A DNA stretch of 62,210 bases from Sphingomonadaceae bacterium (lineage in GTDB: Bacteria > Pseudomonadota > Alphaproteobacteria > Sphingomonadales > Sphingomonadaceae): assembly GCA_947476425.1 (NCBI GenBank), contig CANJQJ010000014.1, positions 1 to 62,210 on the forward strand, written 5' to 3'. The position numbers and the translations under genes are program-made. This document shows, one piece after another, positions 43,785-51,755 of this stretch (positions within the stretch are counted from its first letter, which is position 1; each line of letters begins with the position of its first letter). The notes below the pieces were generated by a model, which saw nothing but the letters and a program-made list of their open reading frames with translations, had not been told where the DNA came from and made no database searches.

Positions 43785-44830
43785 GCCGCGCGCGCCCTGG
43801 CCCGTTCGGCAATCCGGCTCCACTCGCCGGCGAAGCGATCGATGTCGGCCGCACTGGTCTGCGGACCGAAACTCACTCGGATGGCCTCGCGCGCCGCTGC
43901 CTCGGGCATTCCCATAGCGGCGAGGACATGGCTCGGCTTCATGCTCCCCGACGAACAGGCGCTGCCCGCGGAGACGGCGATGCCCGCCATGTCGAACTGG
44001 ATGAGCTGCGCCGTCGCCGCCACGCCGGGCATCCGATATGCGCCGATCGTCGGGATACGCGGCGAAGATACCGCAATCACCTCCGCAGCGATGGCATTTT
44101 CGAGCCGCCGCCGCAGTTCGGCAGCGCGATCCATCCAGGCGCCGCGCGCATCGAGCGCCGCCGCAAAGCCGAGGATCGCGGGCAGGTTCTCGGTGCCCGC
44201 GCGATAGCCCTGCTCCTGCCCGCCTGATGGCTGAAGCGTGGCAAGATCGCGAACCAGCAAGGCACCGATGCCGGGCGGACCGCCGAGCTTGTGCGCCGAG
44301 ATCGCGATGAAATCCGCATCCGGGAGCGGCAGCTTGCCCGCCGACTGGGCACAATCCGCCAGAAGCAGCCCCTGCCCCCGTTCGAGCGGCTGGATGACTC
44401 CGGTCTCGTTATTGACGTGCTGGATGACCGACAGGCCTTCATACGCGCCGCGCTCGACGATCCCGCGCTCGTCGACAGCGAACCGCGCTGCATCGGGGAC
44501 GACGCGCAGCACCGCATCATGCTCCACCGGCGATACCCTGTGCGTCGCCGCCTTCGCACGCGCCAGGGCGATCGCCAGCGCCTCGCTCGCGCCGCTGGTG
44601 AAGATCAGCGCCCCCGTCCAGCCGAGCGCTTCCACGATCCTCGCGCGGGCCTCCTCGAGCGCGGCGCGCGCGGCGCGACCCTCCGCGTGCGGGGACGAAG
44701 GGTTCGCCCAGCGCGCAAGTCCGTCGGCCATGGCTGCGCGCGCTTGCTCAAGCACTGGCGTGGTGGCGGCATGATCGAGATACAGGCGTTCGGTCAGCTT
44801 CGATCTCCAATCGTTCCACGCGCGTTGCAT
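43781..44830 (-). CDS. Cysteine desulfurase (first of a tandem pair)
   Basis: A 349-residue homologue of the next gene. It opens YLDHAATTPV, with PLP Lys in AISAHKLGGPPGIGAL and catalytic Cys in SAGSACSSGSMKPSH. The two enzymes have clearly diverged and differ in the residues after the PLP Lys, so this is an old duplication or independent acquisition, not a recent one. An ATG 15 codons before TERLYLDHAA is used; no better start is in frame. It is the first gene of the unit and is divergent from the hydrolase gene. Confidence 0.92.
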   Translation of the reverse strand: MQRAWNDWRSKLTERLYLDHAATTPVLEQARAAMADGLARWANPSSPHAEGRAARAALEEARARIVEALGWTGALIFTSGASEALAIALARAKAATHRVSPVEHDAVLRVVPDAARFAVDERGIVERGAYEGLSVIQHVNNETGVIQPLERGQGLLLADCAQSAGKLPLPDADFIAISAHKLGGPPGIGALLVRDLATLQPSGGQEQGYRAGTENLPAILGFAAALDARGAWMDRAAELRRRLENAIAAEVIAVSSPRIPTIGAYRMPGVAATAQLIQFDMAGIAVSAGSACSSGSMKPSHVLAAMGMPEAAAREAIRVSFGPQTSAADIDRFAGEWSRIAERARARAA

Positions 44831-44916
44831 GGATCGCGTTGCTGCTTATATAGGCCGAGAGTTTACTGCGCACCCCGCCGGATGTGCAGCCATTACCGAT
44901 TGGTAGCAGGATAGCG

Positions 44917-45573
44917 ATGCCCGAAGTCATCTTTCCCGGTCCAGAGGGCCGTCTCGAAGGCCGTTTCAACCCAGGTCCGCGCCCCCGCGCGCCAGTGGCA
45001 ATGATTCTCCACCCCCATCCACAGGGCGGCGGTACGATGAACAATCGTATCGTCCAGCAACTCTACCAGACCTTCGTTCGCCGCGGCTTTGCCACGCTTC
45101 GCTTCAACTTCCGCGGAGTCGGCAAGAGCCAGGGCGTCTTCGACAACGGCATCGGCGAACTCAGCGACGCGGCCTCCGCGCTCGATTGGGTACAGTCGAT
45201 TCATCCCGAGGCGCAGACCACCTGGATCGCCGGCTTCAGCTTCGGTGCCTGGATCGGCATGCAGCTGCTGATGCGCCGCCCGGAAATCAAGGGCTTCATC
45301 TCGATCGCCCCCCCGGCGAACATGTACGACTTCTCGTTCCTGGCACCCTGCCCCTCCTCGGGCATCATCGTCCAGGGAACCGGCGACGAAGTGGTCACGC
45401 CCGGCTCGGTCCAGAAGCTCGTCGACAAGCTGCGCACGCAGCGACACATCACGATCCATCACGACGAGATCGCCGACGCGAACCATTTTTTCGAGCATGA
45501 GATGGAACAGCTGATGGGATCGGTCGACAAATATCTCGACATGCGGCTCGCGCCGAATTCACCGATTCGGTAA
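44917..45573 (+). CDS. Alpha/beta hydrolase
   Basis: A 218-residue hydrolase of the compact COG2945 type. The oxyanion region is MILHPHPQGGGTMNN, the nucleophile elbow GFSFGAWIG, and the catalytic Asp and His can be placed in GTGDEVVTPGS and DANHFFEHEM. The substrate is unknown. The ATG MPEVIFPG has AGCAGGATAG before it. It shares an 86-base divergent promoter region with the cysteine desulfurase unit, a linkage common in sphingomonads. Confidence 0.88.
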   Translation: MPEVIFPGPEGRLEGRFNPGPRPRAPVAMILHPHPQGGGTMNNRIVQQLYQTFVRRGFATLRFNFRGVGKSQGVFDNGIGELSDAASALDWVQSIHPEAQTTWIAGFSFGAWIGMQLLMRRPEIKGFISIAPPANMYDFSFLAPCPSSGIIVQGTGDEVVTPGSVQKLVDKLRTQRHITIHHDEIADANHFFEHEMEQLMGSVDKYLDMRLAPNSPIR

Positions 45574-45588
45574 GCGTTACCCCCCTCC

Positions 45589-45680
45589 GTCATCCCGGCG
45601 GACGCCGGGATCCACGACACGGTGTTTCCTCAATTGCGAGACCTGTGGGTCCCATGGATCCCGACTTTCGTCGGGATGAC
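45589..45680. repeat. Paired-hairpin intergenic repeat (family A)
   Basis: Same orientation as the copy at 29029, GTCATCCCGGCGGACGCCGG first and TTTCGTCGGGATGAC last, with a GTGGGTCCCATGG centre. It lies between the convergent hydrolase and the small membrane protein gene, starting 15 bases after the hydrolase stop. Confidence 0.85.
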
Positions 45681-45719
45681 GAAGCGTGGCGTCGGGATTA
45701 CGAAGCGCAGCAACGCCCC

Positions 45720-45890
45720 TCACCCCGGCAACGGCATCACCCAGATGGCGACATTCGCTGCGATCACGATGGCCGCCAGCAGCATCAATCCGCCCCGCTT
45801 GCGATCCCGGCGCTGGAACAGCAGCCACAGCGCGCCACCGGTCAGCGCAAAGACCGTCAGCATCGCAATGCTGAGGGCAAGATCCGACAT
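45720..45890 (-). CDS. Small two-helix membrane protein
   Basis: A 56-residue protein: MSDLALSIAMLTVFALTGGA, LWLLFQRRDRKRGGLM, then LLAAIVIAANVAIWVMPLPG. Two membrane helices are joined by a very basic loop, which by the positive-inside rule should face the cytoplasm. Codon use fits the neighbours. Function is unknown; it may be a subunit or modulator of a larger membrane complex. It is convergent with the hydrolase gene. Confidence 0.65.
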   Translation of the reverse strand: MSDLALSIAMLTVFALTGGALWLLFQRRDRKRGGLMLLAAIVIAANVAIWVMPLPG

Positions 45891-46208
45891 CGAATTGGCT
45901 CCCGATCTGGTTGGAACAAGCCGCCAATCGACTCACTCTGCAACAGCCCTGTTTACCGTGATTCGAGCGCCTGCTTGCAAGCGTGTAAAATCACGCTGGC
46001 GCGTTAACCAATTTCGTCGCAAAAAATACCGTGAAAAGAATGGTTTGAACACGCAAAAACGCGACGTATTAACCGTCCCAAAAAACACCGCAAACAATAC
46101 TTTACATCGACGGCCTCCACACCATATACGGCGCGTCCGCTGCCCCATGGGACTTCCAACCGCAAGGCAGCTCTTTTGTCCACACCGACTTGTTGGAGGT
46201 CCCTTGAA
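45891..46208 (+). other. Long AT-richer leader region before the decarboxylase
   Basis: This 318-base stretch has no convincing gene. Its middle (about 45990-46110) is clearly richer in A and T than the surroundings and contains several runs of four to six A. Such a region probably holds the promoter of the ornithine decarboxylase gene. A 30-codon reading frame from 46147 (MGLPTARQLF...) overlaps the decarboxylase start but has no ribosome site. I see no known riboswitch. Confidence 0.5.
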
Positions 46209-47399
46209 TTGCACAAGCATCATAGCGCGCTGGGGCTAGCTACGGCCCTTGAACCGGTTCAGCCGGTAACGCTCCTTCGTCCGCACGCCGCCAGGCGCGC
46301 AGCCCGTTTCTTCGTCGAGAAGTTTCAGGGCCGCTCGATCTACGCGGTAAAGGCAAATCCGTCGCCGGAACTGATCCAACTCCTTTGGGAAAGCGGGATC
46401 ACGCATTTCGACGTGGCGTCGATTGCCGAGGTGCGGCTGGTCGCGAACCTGCTGCCCGAAGCGACGCTGTGCTTCATGCATCCGGTGAAAGCGAAGGAAG
46501 CGATTGCCGAGGCATATTTCGACCATGGCGTACGCGTCTTCTCGCTCGATACGCATGAGGAACTCGCGAAGATCCTCGAAGCGACCGGCGATGCGACGGA
46601 CCTGACGCTGTGCGTGCGGATGCGCGCTTCCTCCAATCATTCGAAGCTCAGCCTCGCGTCGAAGTTCGGCGCAGAGCAGTCCGAAATGGCGGCGCTGCTG
46701 ATGGCGGCTCGCCAGGCAGCGGATGCGCTCGGCATCTGCTTCCATGTCGGTAGCCAGGCGATGTCGCCGGCGGCTTATACCCAGGCGATGGCGCGAGTCC
46801 GCGCGGCAATCGTCGAGGCAAGCGTCACCGTCGACGTGATCGATGTCGGCGGCGGTTTCCCGTCAATCTATCCGGGGATGGAGCCGCCAGCCCTCGAGGC
46901 TTATTTCTGGACGATCCACCAGGCTTTCGAACAGCTGCCGATCAGCTATTCGGCTGAGCTCTGGTGCGAACCCGGCCGGGCGCTCTGTGCTGAATATGCC
47001 AGCCTGCTGGTCCGCGTCGAGAAGCGCCGCGGCGATGAGCTCTACATCAATGACGGCGCCTATGGCGCGCTGTTCGATGCAGCGCATGTCGACTGGCGCT
47101 TTCCCGTAAAGCTCCTGCGCGCCAACGAATCCAGGGCTGAGCTTGCGCCGTTCAGCTTCTACGGACCGACCTGCGACGACATGGACTATATGGAAGGCCC
47201 GTTCGAGCTTCCAGCCGATGTCCAGGCCGGCGACTATATCGAGATCGGCATGCTCGGCGCCTATGGCTGCGCGATGCGGACCGCATTCAACGGCTTCGGC
47301 GAGGGCGAGCGAGTCATCGTCGATGACGAGCCGATGGAATGCGCCTATCTCGGCGAGCAGCCGGATGTGGAGCGGGCTTCGAACGTCGTCACGCTGTAA
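46209..47399 (+). CDS. Ornithine decarboxylase, type III PLP fold
   Basis: A 396-residue alanine-racemase-fold decarboxylase that makes putrescine from ornithine. The PLP Lys48 is in RSIYAVKANPSP; the Gly-rich phosphate site is VIDVGGGFPSIYPG; EPGRALCAE and the active-site Cys in FYGPTCDDMDYM are present. TTG is taken as start (MHKHHSALGLATALEP) because GGAGG ends 9 bases before it; no ATG or GTG is suitably placed. With the deoxyhypusine-synthase-like gene after it, it forms a polyamine pathway. Lysine could also be a substrate in this family. Confidence 0.93.
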   Translation: MHKHHSALGLATALEPVQPVTLLRPHAARRAARFFVEKFQGRSIYAVKANPSPELIQLLWESGITHFDVASIAEVRLVANLLPEATLCFMHPVKAKEAIAEAYFDHGVRVFSLDTHEELAKILEATGDATDLTLCVRMRASSNHSKLSLASKFGAEQSEMAALLMAARQAADALGICFHVGSQAMSPAAYTQAMARVRAAIVEASVTVDVIDVGGGFPSIYPGMEPPALEAYFWTIHQAFEQLPISYSAELWCEPGRALCAEYASLLVRVEKRRGDELYINDGAYGALFDAAHVDWRFPVKLLRANESRAELAPFSFYGPTCDDMDYMEGPFELPADVQAGDYIEIGMLGAYGCAMRTAFNGFGEGERVIVDDEPMECAYLGEQPDVERASNVVTL

Positions 47400-47426
47400 C
47401 CACCATCTCTTAGAGTAGCGGACCGT

Positions 47427-47488
47427 ACCCCGGCGAAGGCCGGGGTCCAGTTCCAATGTTGCGACTGGACCCCGGCCTTCGCCGGGGT
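47427..47488. repeat. Perfect 25-bp inverted repeat (family C)
   Basis: Two identical inverted arms of 25 bases (47427-47451 and 47464-47488) with a 12-base loop TCCAATGTTGCG. Each arm begins or ends ACCCCGGCGAAGGCCGGGGT, which is itself a smaller palindrome. It lies 28 bases after the decarboxylase stop and 29 before the next start, and might terminate or attenuate transcription between the two, or stabilise the first message. Confidence 0.85.
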
Positions 47489-47517
47489 TCCGTCGGCAGG
47501 ATTGCAAGGAAGAACCC

Positions 47518-48573
47518 ATGACCACCACCGCCATCAACGACACCCGCAAGGCCGAGCTGCTCTCGACCACCGTCGAGCATATCGACATTCGCAGCTTCGA
47601 CGCGCGCCCGATCATCGAATCGATGGGGAAGATGAGCTTCACCAGCCGCGACCTCGCGCGCGCCACCGGCATCTACAACCAGATGCTCGACGATCCGGAT
47701 TGCACGGTCTGCCTCGTCATCGCTGGCTCGACTTCGGCTGGCGGCTGCATGGATCTCTACGCCGAGCTGATCCGCTCGGGCATGGTCGACGTCGTCGTCG
47801 CGACCGGCGCCACGATCGTCGACATGGATTTCTTCGAGGGGCTCGGCCACAAGCATTATCAGGCGCTCGAAGTGCCTGACGACGATACCCTGCGCTCGCT
47901 GCTCATCGATCGCATCTACGACACCTATATCGACGAGGAGCAGCTCCAGGATTGCGACCACACGATCCTGACGATCGCCGACAGCCTCGAGCCGCGCCCC
48001 TATTCGAGCCGCGCCTTCGTTCGCGAGATGGGCAAGTATCTCGTGGAACACGGCAAGAAGGAGAACAGCCTCGTCAAGCTCGCCTATGAGCATGACGTGC
48101 CGATCTTCTGCCCGGCCTTCGTCGACAGCTCGGCTGGCTTCGGCCTCGTCAAGCACCAGGTCGATCGCGCCAAGGCGGGCAAGCCCTACATGGTGCTCGA
48201 CGCGATCGCCGATTTCCGCGAGCTCACCGACATCAAGATCAAGGCCGGCACCACCGGACTGCTGATGATCGGCGGCGGCGTACCCAAGAACTTCATCCAG
48301 GATACCGTCGTCTGCGCCGAGATCCTCGGCCATGACGATGTCGAGGTCCACAAATATGCGGTGCAGATCACCGTCGCCGACGTCCGCGACGGCGCCTGCT
48401 CCTCCTCGACGCTTCAGGAAGCCGCGAGCTGGGGCAAGGTCAACACCGGCATCGAGCAGATGGTGTTCGCGGAAGCTGGCTCGGTAATGCCGCTCCTCGC
48501 CTCCGACGCCTGGCACCGCCACCAGAGCCGCAATCGCACCCCCAAGCGCTGGGCGAAGCTGTTCGAAGGCTGA
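47518..48573 (+). CDS. Deoxyhypusine-synthase-like protein (probable homospermidine synthase)
   Basis: A 351-residue member of the deoxyhypusine synthase family, NAD-dependent aminobutyl transferases. The NAD segment IAGSTSAGGCMDLYAELI and the catalytic Lys307 in EAASWGKVNTG (equivalent to Lys329 of the human enzyme) are present. The human KHH motif is replaced by PKNFIQ. Bacteria lack eIF5A, the eukaryotic substrate, so by established knowledge of this family a likely role is moving an aminobutyl group onto putrescine to make homospermidine. The adjacent ornithine decarboxylase would supply putrescine. AAGGAAG precedes the ATG. Confidence 0.9.
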   Translation: MTTTAINDTRKAELLSTTVEHIDIRSFDARPIIESMGKMSFTSRDLARATGIYNQMLDDPDCTVCLVIAGSTSAGGCMDLYAELIRSGMVDVVVATGATIVDMDFFEGLGHKHYQALEVPDDDTLRSLLIDRIYDTYIDEEQLQDCDHTILTIADSLEPRPYSSRAFVREMGKYLVEHGKKENSLVKLAYEHDVPIFCPAFVDSSAGFGLVKHQVDRAKAGKPYMVLDAIADFRELTDIKIKAGTTGLLMIGGGVPKNFIQDTVVCAEILGHDDVEVHKYAVQITVADVRDGACSSSTLQEAASWGKVNTGIEQMVFAEAGSVMPLLASDAWHRHQSRNRTPKRWAKLFEG

Positions 48574-48632
48574 GGCTGGAGGGGGGGCGCCATCCCGACG
48601 CATCATGTCGCCATCCCGATGCGCCCCTCCCC

Positions 48633-48724
48633 GTCATCCCGACGAAAGTCGGGATCCATGGGACCCACTATTCTCGCGATCGTACGACCGCCGCATCGTG
48701 GATCCCGGCGTCCGCCGGGATGAC
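48633..48724. repeat. Paired-hairpin intergenic repeat (family A)
   Basis: Same orientation as at 24081: GTCATCCCGACGAAAGTCGG first, CGTCCGCCGGGATGAC last. The inner part differs from other copies (CTATTCTCGCGATCGTACG). A degenerate GCCATCCCGA repeat of the outer end occurs twice just before it (48589, 48609). It lies between convergent deoxyhypusine-synthase-like and methyltransferase genes. Confidence 0.85.
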
Positions 48725-48778
48725 GAGCGAGGGGCTTCGGCATGACGGGAAGTGGGCGCACCAGCCCCAACCCCAAAC

Positions 48779-49969
48779 CTACCGGCTGAACGACCCAACC
48801 AGTTCCGCATGCGTCGACCAGCGGAACTGGCCCACTGGCTGGATCCATTCCAGCCGCCAGCCCGCATCCGTCAGCGTCCTCGCATCGCGTGCGAAGGTCG
48901 CCGGGTTGCATGAGACATAGGCGATCCGCGCGACATCCGCCGCCGCCAGTTCTACCATCTGCTCCCTCGCCCCGGCGCGCGGTGGATCGAGCACGACGGC
49001 ATCGAAGCGCCCAAGCTCGACGCGCGTTAGCGGCCGTCGCGATAGATCGCGAAGCTCGACCACCAGCATGCGCTGGACTCGCCCTGCCCCGGCCTTGAGC
49101 GCAAGCGCGGCATCGCGCGCGCCCTCGACCGCGAGCACCCTGGCATCGAGCGCGAGGGCAAAGGTGCCAAGCCCGGCGAACAGGTCCACCACCTGCGCCG
49201 CATCGCCCACTATCTCGCGCACCGTCGCGACAAGCTTCGCCTCGCCGTCAGCCGTGGCCTGGAGGAAGGCGCTGACCGGCAGCGGCACTGCGACCCCACC
49301 GAGCGTTATCGTCACTGGAAGGGGCTCCCAGCGGGCCTCAGCGCCATTGCCGGTATCAAGACTCAGCCGGGCCAACCGATGCGCCTGCGCGAAATCGGTC
49401 AGCGCCTCGACGGCGGCCAGATCGTCCGCCTCGACCTTGTCGAGCAGCAGGTCGACACCCTGGTCCGCCAGCGTCATCTGGACATTGCCCGCGCGCTTGT
49501 CCTTGAGCAGCTGGAGCAGCAGGATCCGCAGCGGCGCCAGCAGCGCGAACAGCTCCGGCGCCATGACGTCGCACTGCTTGAGATCGACGATCGTGTGGCT
49601 CTGTTCCTCGTTGAAACCGATCGTGACCCGGCGTCCCTTGCGTTCGGCGCGCAGCGATACGCGGCGGCGAGCGAACGGCGGCGAGATATGGACCGGGCGA
49701 ATCGGCGGGGCGTCGAGCTTCTGGCCGTTCAGCGCGCCAACGATACGATCGACGAGGAACTGGCTGAAGCTCTCGTCATCGACATGCTGGAGCTGGCAGC
49801 CACCGCAGGCCGGATAATGGCGGCACGGCGGATCGACATGATGCGGTCCGTGGGTAAGCGTGCCATCGATGCCGAGCAGATCCCCGGGCGCTGATTGGGG
49901 CGCATGCCTGCCATCGGCGGTGATGCCGTCACCACGCGCTGCGATACGGACGATCGGTTCATCACTCAA
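48779..49969 (-). CDS. RlmD/RumA-type 23S rRNA m5U methyltransferase
   Basis: A 396-residue TrmA/RumA-family enzyme. The [4Fe-4S] motif is CRHYPACGGCQLQH near residue 50. The SAM-binding motif is VVDLFAGLGTFALAL, with DAVVLDPPRAGAREQM and the catalytic Cys in AYVSCNPATFARDA. It would methylate a uridine in 23S rRNA; the exact site (U1939 or U747) cannot be told. An N-terminal TRAM-like stretch is short. The start overlaps the NAD(P)HX repair gene stop by 4 bases. Confidence 0.9.
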   Translation of the reverse strand: MSDEPIVRIAARGDGITADGRHAPQSAPGDLLGIDGTLTHGPHHVDPPCRHYPACGGCQLQHVDDESFSQFLVDRIVGALNGQKLDAPPIRPVHISPPFARRRVSLRAERKGRRVTIGFNEEQSHTIVDLKQCDVMAPELFALLAPLRILLLQLLKDKRAGNVQMTLADQGVDLLLDKVEADDLAAVEALTDFAQAHRLARLSLDTGNGAEARWEPLPVTITLGGVAVPLPVSAFLQATADGEAKLVATVREIVGDAAQVVDLFAGLGTFALALDARVLAVEGARDAALALKAGAGRVQRMLVVELRDLSRRPLTRVELGRFDAVVLDPPRAGAREQMVELAAADVARIAYVSCNPATFARDARTLTDAGWRLEWIQPVGQFRWSTHAELVGSFSR

Positions 49970-51363
49970 AGACAGGTCCTAACGGCAGCGGGAAGATGGA
50001 TGACGAGATCGTCGGCGATCAGCACCGGCCCTGCCCGGCGCGCGGCTTCGCCGTGCAGCCACACCGCCGCCTGTGCTGCCTCGAACGCCGGCTTGCCCTG
50101 GGCCACCATCGAAGCGACGATACCAGCGAGGACGTCGCCGCTGCCTGCGGTGGCGAGCCAGTTCGATCCGGGCGCTGCGATTGCGATTCGCCCGTCGGGC
50201 GCTGCGATCACCGTATCCGCACCCTTGTAGATGATGAAGGCTCCCACTTGCGCGGCGGCGGCGCGAGCGCGTTCGATCTTGCTGCCTGGCAGCGTGCCGA
50301 ACATCCGCTCGAACTCCCCGGAGTGCGGGGTGAGGATCGTCGGGGCGGTTCGCTTGGCGAGATGCTTGCCGATGCCGGATCCGGCGAGCGTGAGCGCGTC
50401 AGCGTCGAGAACAACCGGACAATCGCACGACAGGGCCCCGCTGAGGAGCTTGGCGGCCTCTCGGTCGCGCCCGAGCCCCGGCCCGACCAGCAGCGCCCCG
50501 ATTCGCTCGTCGCCAAAGATGGCAGCCTCGCTCTTGCGGATCAGTGCGGCCGGGCCGCCGCCGGCCACGCCCGAAAGTGCTACCGAACCAGCGCCACTGC
50601 GTTGCGCGGCTGATGCAGCGAGCACTGCTGCGCCCCACATGGCGCCGCCGATGACGCCAACCGCGCCGCGATTATATTTATGCGATCCCGGGCCGGGCGC
50701 GACGAGCGATGGGCGCGCAATCCGCACCATCGTCCGATCGAGCGCGCCAAGGCCGATATCGACGGTGACCAGGCGCCCCGTGTGCCGGGCAGCAGGCTGG
50801 AGCAGGTGCGCCGGCTTGAGCGCGCCGAGCGCGACGGTCAAATCGTAATCCGGAACCGGCGAAAGCACCGCCCCGTCGTCAGTTGCGATCCCGCTCGGCA
50901 AATCCACCGCCACACGGTAGCGCGCACCCTCTGCGAGCCGCGCGAGCGTGTTGACCGCGCCCGCATCGAGCCCGCGCGTGAGTCCAGTGCCGAACAGCGC
51001 ATCGATGAAAAGCTCGGCTGGTGTCGCCTTGTCGAGCGGATCGACGGCACCGCCCCACTGTGCTCGCGCCGCGATCGCCGCCGGGGTTTTGGGCTCGCCA
51101 AGCCCCGCCACGCGGACGTCGACGCCACGCAGCTTGAGATAATGCGCGATCACATAGCCGTCGCCGCCATTATTGCCGGGACCGCAGATGATTTGGGTTT
51201 CGACCCCGCCGCCAAAGAACCAGGCCGCCTCGGCGACGCCCTTCCCGGCGCGATCCATCAGCGTCTCGACGCTGGTACCTCCGGCGATCACGCGTTCCTC
51301 TGCGGCGCGCATTTCCGCTGCGGTGAGGATCGGCGATCCGCTCGGTACGCTGTGATCGCTCAT
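49966..51363 (-). CDS. nnr: Bifunctional NAD(P)HX epimerase/dehydratase
   Basis: A 465-residue fusion enzyme that repairs hydrated NADH and NADPH. The N-terminal YjeF epimerase domain shows ICGPGNNGGDGYVIAHYL and FIDALFGTGLTRGL. The C-terminal kinase-fold dehydratase shows LVGPGLGRDREAAKLL, VLDADALTL, ILTPHSGEFERMFG and ATAGSGDVLAGIVA. Both ends overlap the neighbours by 4 bases (lipoprotein upstream, methyltransferase downstream), so this is one transcription unit with ilvD. Confidence 0.94.
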   Translation of the reverse strand: MSDHSVPSGSPILTAAEMRAAEERVIAGGTSVETLMDRAGKGVAEAAWFFGGGVETQIICGPGNNGGDGYVIAHYLKLRGVDVRVAGLGEPKTPAAIAARAQWGGAVDPLDKATPAELFIDALFGTGLTRGLDAGAVNTLARLAEGARYRVAVDLPSGIATDDGAVLSPVPDYDLTVALGALKPAHLLQPAARHTGRLVTVDIGLGALDRTMVRIARPSLVAPGPGSHKYNRGAVGVIGGAMWGAAVLAASAAQRSGAGSVALSGVAGGGPAALIRKSEAAIFGDERIGALLVGPGLGRDREAAKLLSGALSCDCPVVLDADALTLAGSGIGKHLAKRTAPTILTPHSGEFERMFGTLPGSKIERARAAAAQVGAFIIYKGADTVIAAPDGRIAIAAPGSNWLATAGSGDVLAGIVASMVAQGKPAFEAAQAAVWLHGEAARRAGPVLIADDLVIHLPAAVRTCL

Positions 51364-51755
51364 GGCGTGCCGGTCGGCTTTGCCTTGAGCGTCGCTGGAA
51401 GGCGATAGCGATCGCCGCCGATCGCGACCTCGATCTCCTTGTCCCCGTGAAGGGTAACCACTGCCTTTTCGGCCCCATCGGCTGCAATCACGCCCTGCCC
51501 GTCCTTCGCGATCTCGAAACGACGAAAGCCGCCGTCCGGGAGATGCACTGTCAGGATCGCCACGTCGCCGCGTTGACTGCGGTCAAACGTACAGATCGAC
51601 GTGAACTTCGTCGCTCCGGCAGGCTGGCAAGCGACAAGGTCGCCCGGCGGCGGCGGCGCGGATCCGCTCCCGCCGCAGCCCGCCAGCAGCATCGCCGGAA
51701 CGCAACCTCGCAAGATACCGCCGAACTGATGGGTCCTAGATATCCGCATAGACAT
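51360..51755 (-). CDS. Putative lipoprotein
   Basis: A 131-residue protein with a signal II-type lipobox, [12 protein letters not shown], so the mature protein would begin at the Cys and be acylated. The rest is a small beta-rich domain ([39 protein letters not shown]) of unknown function. The n-region is long ([16 protein letters not shown]), and a later start is possible. Its start overlaps the end of ilvD by 20 bases and its stop overlaps nnr by 4. Confidence 0.7.
   Translation of the reverse strand: MSMRISRTHQFGGILRGCVPAMLLAGCGGSGSAPPPPGDLVACQPAGATKFTSICTFDRSQRGDVAILTVHLPDGGFRRFEIAKDGQGVIAADGAEKAVVTLHGDKEIEVAIGGDRYRLPATLKAKPTGTP

Noticed and set aside
46147-46239. Leader peptide gene for the decarboxylase as an annotated gene
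   Set aside because: No ribosome site, no enrichment for ornithine- or arginine-related codons, and its length is within chance; kept only as a low-interest observation.
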